DNA of 64,000 bases from assembly GCF_013004105.1 (NCBI RefSeq), contig NZ_CP053085.1, positions 124,001 through 188,000 on the forward strand, given 5' to 3'. This DNA is from Gemmatimonas groenlandica (GTDB lineage: Bacteria > Gemmatimonadota > Gemmatimonadetes > Gemmatimonadales > Gemmatimonadaceae). Both the position numbers and the translations under genes were made by a program. Position 1 is the first letter of the stretch. Each line of letters begins with the position of its first letter. Shown piece after piece: positions 26,572-35,025 of the stretch. The notes below the pieces were generated by a model. It worked only from the letters and a program-made list of their open reading frames with translations, did not search any database and had not been told where the DNA came from.

Positions 26572-29012
26572 CACGCCGCCCGTCCGTGAACTTCTGCGCT
26601 TGGCTCCGCCGCGCCCGATCGATCGACATCCAGGGCGATACCACGCAGTGCGGCCTCGTACAACTGGTCGTGGAGCGTCAGGACGTGTGTCAGCGCCGCC
26701 TCCCGCTCGATCCACTCAGCGGCACGGTCAGCGCGCGCGCGCGCGTCCGATGGCTGTCGCAGCAGATCGGCCAGCGCGTCCGCCAGTTCGGCGACATGAC
26801 CGGTGCGATAGCTCCTGCCACGTCCCTGTGCCACGAGATCACGCGATCCGCGGGCGTCGGACGTAATCACCGGTACGCGCATTGCCATGGCCTCGAGCAG
26901 GCAGCGTGGGAGGCCTTCGCGCTGAGACGGCAGCAGCAGCGCATCCGTGCTGGCCACGACGGCGGCCACATCGCGACAATGGCCCAGGAAGCGCACGTGC
27001 TCCGATACACCACGTGCGACGGCAAGGGACTCAATCGTGGCGCGACGCGGGCCGTCGCCGAGAAACAGTATCGTCGGCATCGTCGTCGCCCGTTTGGCGA
27101 GCAATGCGAGCGCTTCGATCACGTCCGCTTGACGCTTGTTGCGGTTGAACTCCGCCACGACGGCAACGAGCGACTGGCCTTCGCTGAAACCGAGCGTATG
27201 CCGCATGGTACGCCGATCGACGGCCGACGCGGCACGATAATGCCGGGTGTCAACGCCGATACCGGGGTGCTGCACAATCCGGTCGTTCGGCGCCAGACGA
27301 TCGCGCGTCGCCAGCGCGAAGTCGTCGGCATTTATGACTACCAGATAGTCGGTCCAGGCGGCCGCCCGACGCTCGACCACTCGGAACAGCACGTTGCGCA
27401 ACCGACTCGCGCCCGGATACGCGTGAAAGCCGTGCGCCGTGTAGATCACCTTCGTGGACGGTGCGCGATCGCGCAGTGCGAAACGCGTGATCCACGCCGC
27501 GATCGGCGTATGCACATGCACGAGATCGTATGCGCCATCGGCCACGATGGCGCGCACCTGTCGTGGCGCGCCCCAGATCGCACACAGCGTACGCCACGCA
27601 TGCCCTGCGCCGCCCACGCGACGCTGCCATGAGGCGTCGAAGAGGCGATCGTATCGGGCAGCGAGTCCGGGGTGCGACGTGGCGCCCGCCGCCAGTGCGT
27701 CCACCTGCCATCCGCGCGCACGGAAGTGATCGGCGAAGGGCAATAGGAACGCATCCAGCGTCGTGCTGATGGTGGTCACCACCAGCACGCGTGGTGCGCG
27801 CTTGGCGGGCGATGCACCGTGCCACTGCACCGATACCGCGCCGGCGCTCGTCGAGGCCCACAGGCGTGCATACGCCGTGCACTCGAGGGGGGCCGTGTAG
27901 TGCGCGTGGATGCGTGCCGTCGCCAGTCGCCCGCGCTCCGCGCGCTCCTCCCCGTGGTTTACGAGACGGAACGCCGCCTCAGCCAACGCGATGACATCTC
28001 CGACTGCGGCGACGTCTCCACTCTGACCAACGAGTTGCGCCGCGTCGCCCACGTCGGTGACAACACAGGGCACGCCGCAGCTCATCGCCTCGGCCACGGC
28101 ATTGGGGCTCCCTTCACTGCGCGACGTAAGCATCACGATGTCGCACGCGTTGTAAACGGCGGGCATGTCGCGGCGTTCGCCACAGCGTACCACGCGACCG
28201 GCCAGGGCTGGCACCTCGGAGACCCGCTGCGCCATCGCCGCGTCGAGCGCCGATGGCTGTGCTGCGCTGCCCGCTTCGGTGCCCGTGCCGACCAACAGGA
28301 AGTGGACTGACGAGTTTCGCACCGCGAGATACGCGGCCACGCGAAGAAAGGTGTCGTGGTCCTTGAGCGGATCTACTCGTGCAGCCATACCGATGACGAC
28401 GGCGTTCGCCGGCAATCCAAGCGACACGCGCGTGGCGGCTCTGCTCGCCGTATCCGGCTTGAAGCGCTCGGCATCGACACCGTTGGGAATCACGACCGTG
28501 CGCGCTGCAGCATATCCGAGCGCTTCGTGTTGCCGCGCCGCGCGAGACGAGTTGTAGATCACCGCTTTCGGGTGACTCGAAAATCGCGCCATGAGCTGAA
28601 TGAGCCAACGGAGCTTTCGTGGCTCTGCGTCCCACGCATCAAGCGCGTGCCGCACGTTCCAGAGCACCGGCCACCGCTCGTGACTTGTCATCGAGAGCAA
28701 CGAGGCGGCAAGGCTCGCGTGGTACATCCATCCCTGAACCACATCAGCCCGTACGTCGCGCGCGATCGACCGCAGGTCGTGCAACGCCTGCCACGAGGCG
28801 TGTCCGCGCGCGAGCCCGAGTGCCCAGACGCGTACGCCCATCGCCTCCAGTTCGTCCGCTCTGGTGCCACGTGTCGTCAGCGACACCACGGCGTGACGCG
28901 ACGGATCCTCCGCGCCGCGAATGACACGGACGAGGCTCGCCTCGGCACCACCGGTACCAAGGCCGGTGATGATATGCAGGAGACGTGGCGACGCGTCGGA
29001 CCGGAGCATCAT
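26571..29012 (-). CDS. tandem fusion of two GT4 glycosyltransferases
   Basis: 813 residues, about twice a normal GT4. Copy 1 (about 8-390) begins 'LLHIITGLGTGGAEASLVRV' and has 'VIPNGVDAERF' and 'SRSEGSPNAVAEAMSCGVP'. Copy 2 (about 405-795) begins 'RVLVVTTISTTLDAFLLPFA' and has 'VHVHTPIAAW', 'ERFNRNKRQ'-like 'EFNRNKRQADVIEAL' and 'SQREGLPRCLLEAMAMRVP'. Each copy keeps the acidic Glu-x7-Glu of retaining GT4 enzymes, so both may be active and add two sugars in sequence. The joint is a short Ala/Pro/Lys linker. I see no frameshift or stop remnant at the joint. Confidence 0.88.
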   Translation of the reverse strand: MMLRSDASPRLLHIITGLGTGGAEASLVRVIRGAEDPSRHAVVSLTTRGTRADELEAMGVRVWALGLARGHASWQALHDLRSIARDVRADVVQGWMYHASLAASLLSMTSHERWPVLWNVRHALDAWDAEPRKLRWLIQLMARFSSHPKAVIYNSSRAARQHEALGYAAARTVVIPNGVDAERFKPDTASRAATRVSLGLPANAVVIGMAARVDPLKDHDTFLRVAAYLAVRNSSVHFLLVGTGTEAGSAAQPSALDAAMAQRVSEVPALAGRVVRCGERRDMPAVYNACDIVMLTSRSEGSPNAVAEAMSCGVPCVVTDVGDAAQLVGQSGDVAAVGDVIALAEAAFRLVNHGEERAERGRLATARIHAHYTAPLECTAYARLWASTSAGAVSVQWHGASPAKRAPRVLVVTTISTTLDAFLLPFADHFRARGWQVDALAAGATSHPGLAARYDRLFDASWQRRVGGAGHAWRTLCAIWGAPRQVRAIVADGAYDLVHVHTPIAAWITRFALRDRAPSTKVIYTAHGFHAYPGASRLRNVLFRVVERRAAAWTDYLVVINADDFALATRDRLAPNDRIVQHPGIGVDTRHYRAASAVDRRTMRHTLGFSEGQSLVAVVAEFNRNKRQADVIEALALLAKRATTMPTILFLGDGPRRATIESLAVARGVSEHVRFLGHCRDVAAVVASTDALLLPSQREGLPRCLLEAMAMRVPVITSDARGSRDLVAQGRGRSYRTGHVAELADALADLLRQPSDARARADRAAEWIEREAALTHVLTLHDQLYEAALRGIALDVDRSGAAEPSAEVHGRAA

Positions 29013-29017
29013 GCCGG

Positions 29018-30127
29018 TCAGGCCGCGCGCGACGTATCGTCAGAACGGGTCTTGGACATCATCCGCCATGGACGGCGGAGATCGCCCGCGGCCTCGGCGG
29101 CCAGCGACTCCATCTCCGCCGACAGCGCCGGGTTCAGCACGGCAAGACGCCGACGCCACTCACCGGCCACCACCAGCGCCAGCAGGAGCGTGGTCGACAC
29201 GATCGCCGCGAATAGCGCCTTCAGGACGAGTCGCCGGCTATCGGGGAGCGCCGGTCGGACCGGAGCCTCGACCACCGTGATCACCGGCAGATTGCGGCTC
29301 TCCTCGAGGCGTGCTTGCTCCAGGCCCTGCGCGAGTCCGGACACCACCTGCTGACGCAGGCTTACTTCGCGGCGAAGCCGATCTTCCTGCAACACCAGCT
29401 GTGGAGCACCGCTGAAGACGCGATTGCTGCGCAGGAAGTCCTCGAGACGGTCTTCGGCCACACGCAATTCACCTCGCGCCATCGACAGCCGTGCGTCGGT
29501 GAACACGCGTTCCTGCGACGCCTGCGCTTGCTGCGCCAGCACATTCAGGCGATTCAACTCTTCGAGGGCCCGTGCCGCGACCTGGCGTGCCAGTTCAGGG
29601 TCGTCGAGTCGAACCGCCAGTCGCACCAGACCAGTTTTGATCCCCACGCTCGCGCTGACCATCGTACGCAACTGGCGCAGGGCGAGTTCGGCGCGGCGTG
29701 CCGTATCGGCCACGCCCGGCACCAAGTGTACGGCGAGATCGACTGGGTTGCCGCTCGCGGCGGTGTAGCGGCTGGTCAGCAGCTGTCGCATCATCCCGTC
29801 GCCACGCAACACGTCGGCGTAGAAGTCGGGCGACTGTCCCGCCTGCGCGTTGGGCACGTTCACGCCGAACTGCGCCGCCAGTCCCGCCAAGCGCGAGATG
29901 CCCCCTCCCGGCGACTGCGCGACGAACGTGGCTTGCGAGACCCATTGGCGGTCGGCCAGCAGTCCGACGCCGACAACGATAGCAGCCACAATGATTGGCA
30001 CGACGAGCAGCAGCCGTCGCTTGCGCAGTGCCAGTCGCAGCACGTCGAGAGCCGTCAACGTGGTGTGCGGTGACGGGGGCAGGATGCCGCCCGTGACCAC
30101 GGCGGAAGAAATCGGTGTCGGTGTCAT
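29018..30127 (-). CDS. Wzz-type polysaccharide chain-length determinant
   Basis: 369 residues. Two membrane helices flank a long periplasmic, largely helical domain: helix 1 about 35-57 ('LLLVVPIIVAAIVVGVGLL') and helix 2 about 310-332 ('LKALFAAIVSTTLLLALVVA'). The middle (170-280) is coiled-coil rich. A Pro-rich segment precedes helix 2 ('VEAPVRPALPDS'). There is no C-terminal tyrosine-kinase domain, so it is the Wzz or split-Wzc form. ATGA overlap with the upstream GT gene. Confidence 0.82.
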   Translation of the reverse strand: MTPTPISSAVVTGGILPPSPHTTLTALDVLRLALRKRRLLLVVPIIVAAIVVGVGLLADRQWVSQATFVAQSPGGGISRLAGLAAQFGVNVPNAQAGQSPDFYADVLRGDGMMRQLLTSRYTAASGNPVDLAVHLVPGVADTARRAELALRQLRTMVSASVGIKTGLVRLAVRLDDPELARQVAARALEELNRLNVLAQQAQASQERVFTDARLSMARGELRVAEDRLEDFLRSNRVFSGAPQLVLQEDRLRREVSLRQQVVSGLAQGLEQARLEESRNLPVITVVEAPVRPALPDSRRLVLKALFAAIVSTTLLLALVVAGEWRRRLAVLNPALSAEMESLAAEAAGDLRRPWRMMSKTRSDDTSRAA

Positions 30128-31314
30128 ACGGTGTTCACCTGAAACAAGGACTGCAGGGCGGCAGCAGTGCGCGATGCCGCTGCCCCGAGACTGAAATTGG
30201 AGACGATGTGGGTGCGATTGTCCTGCGCGAGCGCCGACGAGCGGCGCACGAGCAGTCGAGACAACCCCATGGCGAAGGCGTCCGCGTCACCGACCGGTGC
30301 GACTTCGCCGAGGCCGGAGACGATGTCTGCCGACGCACCACAGTTCGTGACGATGGCCGGTACTCCGCACGACATCGCTTCCGCCACAACATTCGGAAAC
30401 CCCTCGCGACGCGATGTCAACGCGAGGATGTCGAAGGCGGGATAGATCGTGCTGGCGTCCGCCTGACCGCCGACGAAGTGCACGCGACTCGCGATGCCAA
30501 GCGACTCGGCGATGCGCTCGAGCGAATCGACGCGCTCTGGATCCCCATGGCCCACGCAGACGAGGTGACACGGGAGGTCACGCACGCAGGCTACGGCAAA
30601 TGCGCGGAGCAGTAGTTCGTGATCCTTTACCGGATCCAGACGACCGACGTGTCCGACTACGGCCGCGTCCGTCGGAATCGACCAGGTGCGGCGCCAGTGC
30701 TCGCGCGACGGCGCCGACGGCACGAACCGCGTGACATCGATGCCGTTCGGCACGACGACGCCATGCGGTGCGTCGGGCACGACGAGGCGGTAGCTGTCGA
30801 GCCCCGCGCGGCTGTTGGCGATCAGGAGATCCGCGCGCGGCGAGGAGTATTTGGCGAGCGTCCGGACCACACGTGCCTTGAGCTGCGTCGGACGTGCGTC
30901 GTAGTCGCTGGTGCGAAGCCCGAGCACAACGCGGGGGCGCCGCGCTCTTGGCAGACGCGAGACCGCCGCCAGCGCCAGCAGCCATTGGACTTCCAGAAAC
31001 GCGTACACCACCTGCGGCTGGGATGCCGAAAGCCGTCGCGTCAGCGCCGGTATGGCGGTGAGCGCGAGACCGGCGACGCGCGGCATGACATGCAGCGTGA
31101 GCCCGAGAGACTCCGCCATGGGGCGCAGGGCGCCATCTGCCAGGGCCACGAGTTCAACCGTATGACCATCGCGCTGCAGTCCGGCTGCCAGTGCGATGGC
31201 CTGCGTCTCGGCGCCACCGATACCCAGTCCACCCAGCAGCATCATCACCCGCAATTGGGATGGTGCGGCGGATGGATTCCGAGTGACTGCGCGGTCGCTC
31301 ATCGTGGCGTTCAT
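30124..31314 (-). CDS. GT4 glycosyltransferase
   Basis: 396 residues. GT-B fold: 'MMLLGGLGIGGAETQAIALA' at the N-terminus, 'VVPNGIDVTRF' at the domain joint, 'VGHVGRLDPVKDHELLLRAF' opening the nucleotide-sugar domain and 'TSRREGFPNVVAEAMSCGVP' with the acidic pair. Probably adds one sugar to the lipid-linked repeat unit in the cytoplasm. Overlaps the polymerase gene upstream and wzz downstream, each by 4 bases. Donor and acceptor unknown. Confidence 0.9.
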   Translation of the reverse strand: MNATMSDRAVTRNPSAAPSQLRVMMLLGGLGIGGAETQAIALAAGLQRDGHTVELVALADGALRPMAESLGLTLHVMPRVAGLALTAIPALTRRLSASQPQVVYAFLEVQWLLALAAVSRLPRARRPRVVLGLRTSDYDARPTQLKARVVRTLAKYSSPRADLLIANSRAGLDSYRLVVPDAPHGVVVPNGIDVTRFVPSAPSREHWRRTWSIPTDAAVVGHVGRLDPVKDHELLLRAFAVACVRDLPCHLVCVGHGDPERVDSLERIAESLGIASRVHFVGGQADASTIYPAFDILALTSRREGFPNVVAEAMSCGVPAIVTNCGASADIVSGLGEVAPVGDADAFAMGLSRLLVRRSSALAQDNRTHIVSNFSLGAAASRTAAALQSLFQVNTV

Positions 31315-32540
31315 GGCACAGACTCGGGATCGTGCTGATCCGGGAGGGCGGTGATGAGCGCAAGGCCGATCAACACGAAGGTGTCGTCGGCGACGTTATG
31401 CGAGAACAGCCCCCAGAGGGCCACGAAGGTGACGAAGGCTTGCGCCGCGCCGTGGTACACACGGGACGCACGTTGCCGGTGACGCGGCCACGCCAGCAAG
31501 AGCAGCGCAGGCATCAACAGCGCCCCAAGCACACCGTACTCGGCGAGGTGCCGGACATAGATGTTGTGCGTAGACTCGGGTTCGTTCCACTCGACCGTGG
31601 CTCCGGTGCCGTACCCGGTGAGCGGACGATCGCCGAACATATCGAGGGCGTGCATCGCCAGCTGTGAACGCGACGAGGCACTGACATCCGCACTGAATTC
31701 TTCACGCGACCCGATGCCGAGTCGTTGCTTCACGAAGCGCTCGGCGCCACCGCTCAGGTAGCTCAGCTCTCCGCTGGCCATCATCGCGCCCATCACCGAC
31801 GCGACAAGTAGCGTGCTGCCGCCGGACAGCAAGGACAGACGCTTCACGCGCAGCATGCGCGAAGCAAGCAGCACAGCGACGACGATGCCGAAGCAGAGTA
31901 GGGCACCACGCGACAGCGTGAGAAAGACGCCGGCGCCGACGAGCAGCACAAAGGCCTCGCGCAGGCGCGCCGGCACAACCGGGAAGGCCAGCAGCATGCC
32001 GCTCACGAGTGCGGCGCCGGCAATGTTCGGGTTGACGTAGAAGCTGGCCGATCGACCGAGCGCCATACTGAACGTCATCGGGTGCGTGATCTCCCAGACG
32101 TTGATCGCCACCGTAAGCAGGGTGCATACCGCAATGGCGCGGCGCGTGAGCGTCCGCGTTGAGGCATCGGCCATCAGCAGCGAGAATCCCACCAGCAGCA
32201 TGGCTGACAGCGTGCGCGTCTGCGCCTCCTGCAGTGCCACTTCACTGCCCGAAGACCAGAGAAAGGCGAGCATGGCGAAACACGCACTCGCGGCGCTCCA
32301 GATCTTCACGCGCGCGCCGCCAACTCGCGCCGGTTCGAGCAGCAGCGCGGCGCCGGCGCAGGCGAGCACCACCAGCATGAACGCCAGTGGTGGGAGCGGA
32401 AGCGCCCCGGTGTTGAAGGCCCACGTGCTGAAGCCTGAGAACAGAAAGGCAACTGCCACCAACGCACCGACGTGTCGGGCGACACGTGCCAGCTTCGAGG
32501 TGCGGTCGATGACGATCGTGGGAATCATGACGGCGGTCAT
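31311..32540 (-). CDS. O-antigen polymerase/ligase-like membrane protein (Wzy/WaaL)
   Basis: 409 residues, about 10-12 membrane helices. A periplasmic loop around residues 250-310 includes 'RSQLAMHALDMFGDRPLTGYGTG' in outline and 'STHNIYVRHLAEYGVLG', the 'H-N-x-Y-x3-L-x-E-x-G' pattern of O-antigen ligase family proteins. It either polymerises repeat units (Wzy) or attaches the glycan to an acceptor. Next to Wzz and a flippase, Wzy is the better guess. ATG 32540 overlaps the upstream GT stop. Confidence 0.83.
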   Translation of the reverse strand: MTAVMIPTIVIDRTSKLARVARHVGALVAVAFLFSGFSTWAFNTGALPLPPLAFMLVVLACAGAALLLEPARVGGARVKIWSAASACFAMLAFLWSSGSEVALQEAQTRTLSAMLLVGFSLLMADASTRTLTRRAIAVCTLLTVAINVWEITHPMTFSMALGRSASFYVNPNIAGAALVSGMLLAFPVVPARLREAFVLLVGAGVFLTLSRGALLCFGIVVAVLLASRMLRVKRLSLLSGGSTLLVASVMGAMMASGELSYLSGGAERFVKQRLGIGSREEFSADVSASSRSQLAMHALDMFGDRPLTGYGTGATVEWNEPESTHNIYVRHLAEYGVLGALLMPALLLLAWPRHRQRASRVYHGAAQAFVTFVALWGLFSHNVADDTFVLIGLALITALPDQHDPESVP

Positions 32541-33637
32541 GCGGCGCGCCTCCGCGAGGCAACGAACACGTTGTCCCACGCTTGCAGCATACGCGCCGGT
32601 GCGAATCGCTGCGTCGACACGCGCGCCGAGTCACCGAGGCGACTCCGGAGCGCCGGATCATCCAGCACGCGCGTCATGGCACCGGCGAGCGCGACGGCGT
32701 CATCCACCGGCACGAGCAACCCGACGTCATCGTGCTCCAGCAGGTCCGACGGCCCGGAGTCGCAGTCGGTCGCAACACAGGCGCAGCCGCAGGCCATGGC
32801 TTCGAGCAGTACGTTCGGGAAGCCCTCGTAGCGCGATGACAGCACGAACACCGCCGATCCGGCCAGTACCTCGTCCACCGCTGACGTCCGGCCAGGGAGT
32901 GACACCACGGCATCCAGCCCGAGCTCCCGTACCTGCGCTTCCAGCGACGCGCGCAGCGGCCCTTCACCGCTGATCACCAGACGCCACGCCGGGTGTGAGC
33001 GGTGCACGAGTGCAAAGGCACGGAGTAGGTTGTCGAACCCCTTCTGCGGCACCAATCGCCCCACGGCAGCGATCGTCGCAGCACGGTTGCCGGCGGTGAC
33101 CGGCGGCGCGGCGACCTCGCGCAGCGGATTGCCGATCACGTGCACGCGGGAAGCTGAGACGTGCGTCTCCGCCCACGAGCGCACGCGCTCCGTCTGCACG
33201 ACCAAGGCGGTCGCCCCACGATAGGTAAGGCGTCGCAGGGCCGACCACGCGGTGCCGATGTCGTGCCGTCGCGGATCGATGCGCTCTGAGATCACGACGG
33301 GAACGCCAAGCCCACGCGCAGCAAGCAGCGTGCTCACATTGGTGCGGTCGGTGAAGCTCACGATGACATCGAGGACAACGCTGCGCAGGGCACGTCGCAG
33401 TGTGCGCAGTCGCGCGGCGTTAGCGCGGATGGCTCCAATTGGCGACGAGCTCACGCCGGCGATGTCGAGCGCTACGCGCGTGACGCCGTCTGGTACCGCG
33501 TGGAAGTCCTGCCGCCCGTCATCGAACGTGAACAACGTGACGGTGTCGCCGCGCGCCGCCCACGCGGTGCACAGCGACAACATGACGCGCTCGGCGCCAC
33601 CCGATCCAAGCGATGCAATCACGCAGCCGATGCGCAC
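32537..33637 (-). CDS. GT4 glycosyltransferase
   Basis: 366 residues. 'RIGCVIASLGSGGAERVMLS' starts the acceptor domain, 'AAVGRLVPQKGFDNLLRAF' the donor domain, and 'SSRYEGFPNVLLEAMACGC' carries the retaining-GT4 acidic pair. GTG 33637 is chosen because GGAGG lies 5 bases upstream and the family starts there. Overlaps the flippase gene by 19 bases. Donor and acceptor unknown. Confidence 0.88.
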   Translation of the reverse strand: MRIGCVIASLGSGGAERVMLSLCTAWAARGDTVTLFTFDDGRQDFHAVPDGVTRVALDIAGVSSSPIGAIRANAARLRTLRRALRSVVLDVIVSFTDRTNVSTLLAARGLGVPVVISERIDPRRHDIGTAWSALRRLTYRGATALVVQTERVRSWAETHVSASRVHVIGNPLREVAAPPVTAGNRAATIAAVGRLVPQKGFDNLLRAFALVHRSHPAWRLVISGEGPLRASLEAQVRELGLDAVVSLPGRTSAVDEVLAGSAVFVLSSRYEGFPNVLLEAMACGCACVATDCDSGPSDLLEHDDVGLLVPVDDAVALAGAMTRVLDDPALRSRLGDSARVSTQRFAPARMLQAWDNVFVASRRRAA

Positions 33638-35025
33638 GATGCCTCCGCGACACGGGTGAGTGGAGGCTTGGATCCGGGCTGCACCGCGTGGCGCGACTCC
33701 GCTTCCGCTGCGCGCAACCGCCGGTGTGCGACGACGGCGAGATACGCGCACGAGACCGCGTACACGGCGGCGGTGGAGAGCGCGATGCCAGCGACACCGT
33801 ACCGGCGCATGAACACCACGTTCAGGGCGATGTTCACGACAAGATTGATCGCCGAGCCGATGGTCAGTAGACGGTTCGCCTGCAGCGCGGATATCAGTCG
33901 CACATACAGAATGCCGAGCAGATGTCCCGGGACCTGCAGCAAGTACGCTGCCTGAACCCGCGAGACTGTCGCCGTTTCCGCCGCGGAGAAGGCGCCGCGC
34001 TCAAAGAGCAGCTGGACGATCGGTGCCGAGAAGAGCACCAACGCGATCGTCACCGGAATGGTGGTACCGAGCAGCAGCCAACGGAGTCGGCGTTCGAGCT
34101 CACGCAGCGCCGTCCACTCCGCGCGCGCTACCAGCGCCGAGAGATGCGGCAGCAGCGTGGTACTGAGTGCCATCGCCCCGACGGTCATGAGCACGGAGCT
34201 GACCTTGGTGCCGTAGCCGAGCGCCGAGACGCTTCCTACCGGCAGCCACGCGGCCATCGTCTGATCCACCAGCGTGGTGGCGCTCATCAGGATCGCGCCG
34301 GCAACCGCCGGCAGGTATTGCACACGCACGCGGTCAAGCGCGGCGCTCAGCGCGGTGCGCTCGTCGTGGGGAACATGGGACATCGAGACGCCGCGAATCG
34401 AGAGTCCGCGCGACCGCAGCGCCCAGGCGAGCCAGCCGGCCTGCACGAGCGTACCGGCAAGCAGGCCCGCTACCAGCGTCCACACCGTCGGGTCGGGCAC
34501 CAAGACGATACCGACGGCAATGCCAAGCGGCTGTGCAATCGGCGCGAAGGCGCTGGCGCCATATGCTCCCTCGGCGGCCAGCAGGCCGCTCCATGCGGCG
34601 CAAAGGCCTTGCAGCAGGGTGAACGGCGCGAGCACCAGGGCGAGGAGCGGAAGCATGGCGCGCGTTTCGGCGTCGAGGCGCGCGCCGGGGAGCCAGCCGA
34701 GCAGCAGGGACGCGATAGCGGCGACCCCGGAGAGCACGACAAGCCAGCGATAGCTCCGTCGCAGCACGGCGCCGGCGAGCAGCATGGCCGACAAGGTGCC
34801 GCGATGCTCGCGTTGCGCGATGTAAGCGGGCGTGAGCGCCGCCGGCAGCGTGCCAGCGGCGACACTGATGAGAAACGTGGGGATGACCAGTGCAAGCAGA
34901 AACGCATCGAGGGCAGCGCCGTTGCCGAACTGCGCGGCCACGAGACCGTCCTTGAGCAACGCCACGAGCTTCACCGCAGCCGTCAGTCCGCCAACCGCGA
35001 ACGCGGCACGAAGCAGGCCGCGCAT
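33619..35025 (-). CDS. MurJ/MviN-fold lipid-linked oligosaccharide flippase
   Basis: 468 residues with about 13-14 membrane helices. 'KDGLVAAQFGNGAALDAFLLA' near the N-terminus is the MurJ-type helix pair, and 'LLFERGAFSAAETATVSRV' in the second half matches MurJ's 'ERGxF' motif. MurJ flips lipid II; here, inside a polysaccharide operon, it more likely acts as the Wzx equivalent, an inference. ATG 35025 overlaps the asnB stop (TGATG) and follows GAGACGAGG; ATG 35040 is a second option. Confidence 0.83.
   Translation of the reverse strand: MRGLLRAAFAVGGLTAAVKLVALLKDGLVAAQFGNGAALDAFLLALVIPTFLISVAAGTLPAALTPAYIAQREHRGTLSAMLLAGAVLRRSYRWLVVLSGVAAIASLLLGWLPGARLDAETRAMLPLLALVLAPFTLLQGLCAAWSGLLAAEGAYGASAFAPIAQPLGIAVGIVLVPDPTVWTLVAGLLAGTLVQAGWLAWALRSRGLSIRGVSMSHVPHDERTALSAALDRVRVQYLPAVAGAILMSATTLVDQTMAAWLPVGSVSALGYGTKVSSVLMTVGAMALSTTLLPHLSALVARAEWTALRELERRLRWLLLGTTIPVTIALVLFSAPIVQLLFERGAFSAAETATVSRVQAAYLLQVPGHLLGILYVRLISALQANRLLTIGSAINLVVNIALNVVFMRRYGVAGIALSTAAVYAVSCAYLAVVAHRRLRAAEAESRHAVQPGSKPPLTRVAEASCASAA

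Noticed and set aside
33619-35025. Housekeeping murJ
   Set aside because: The fold is MurJ-like, but the gene is embedded by overlaps in a polysaccharide operon, so a Wzx-like role is more likely; the symbol was withheld.
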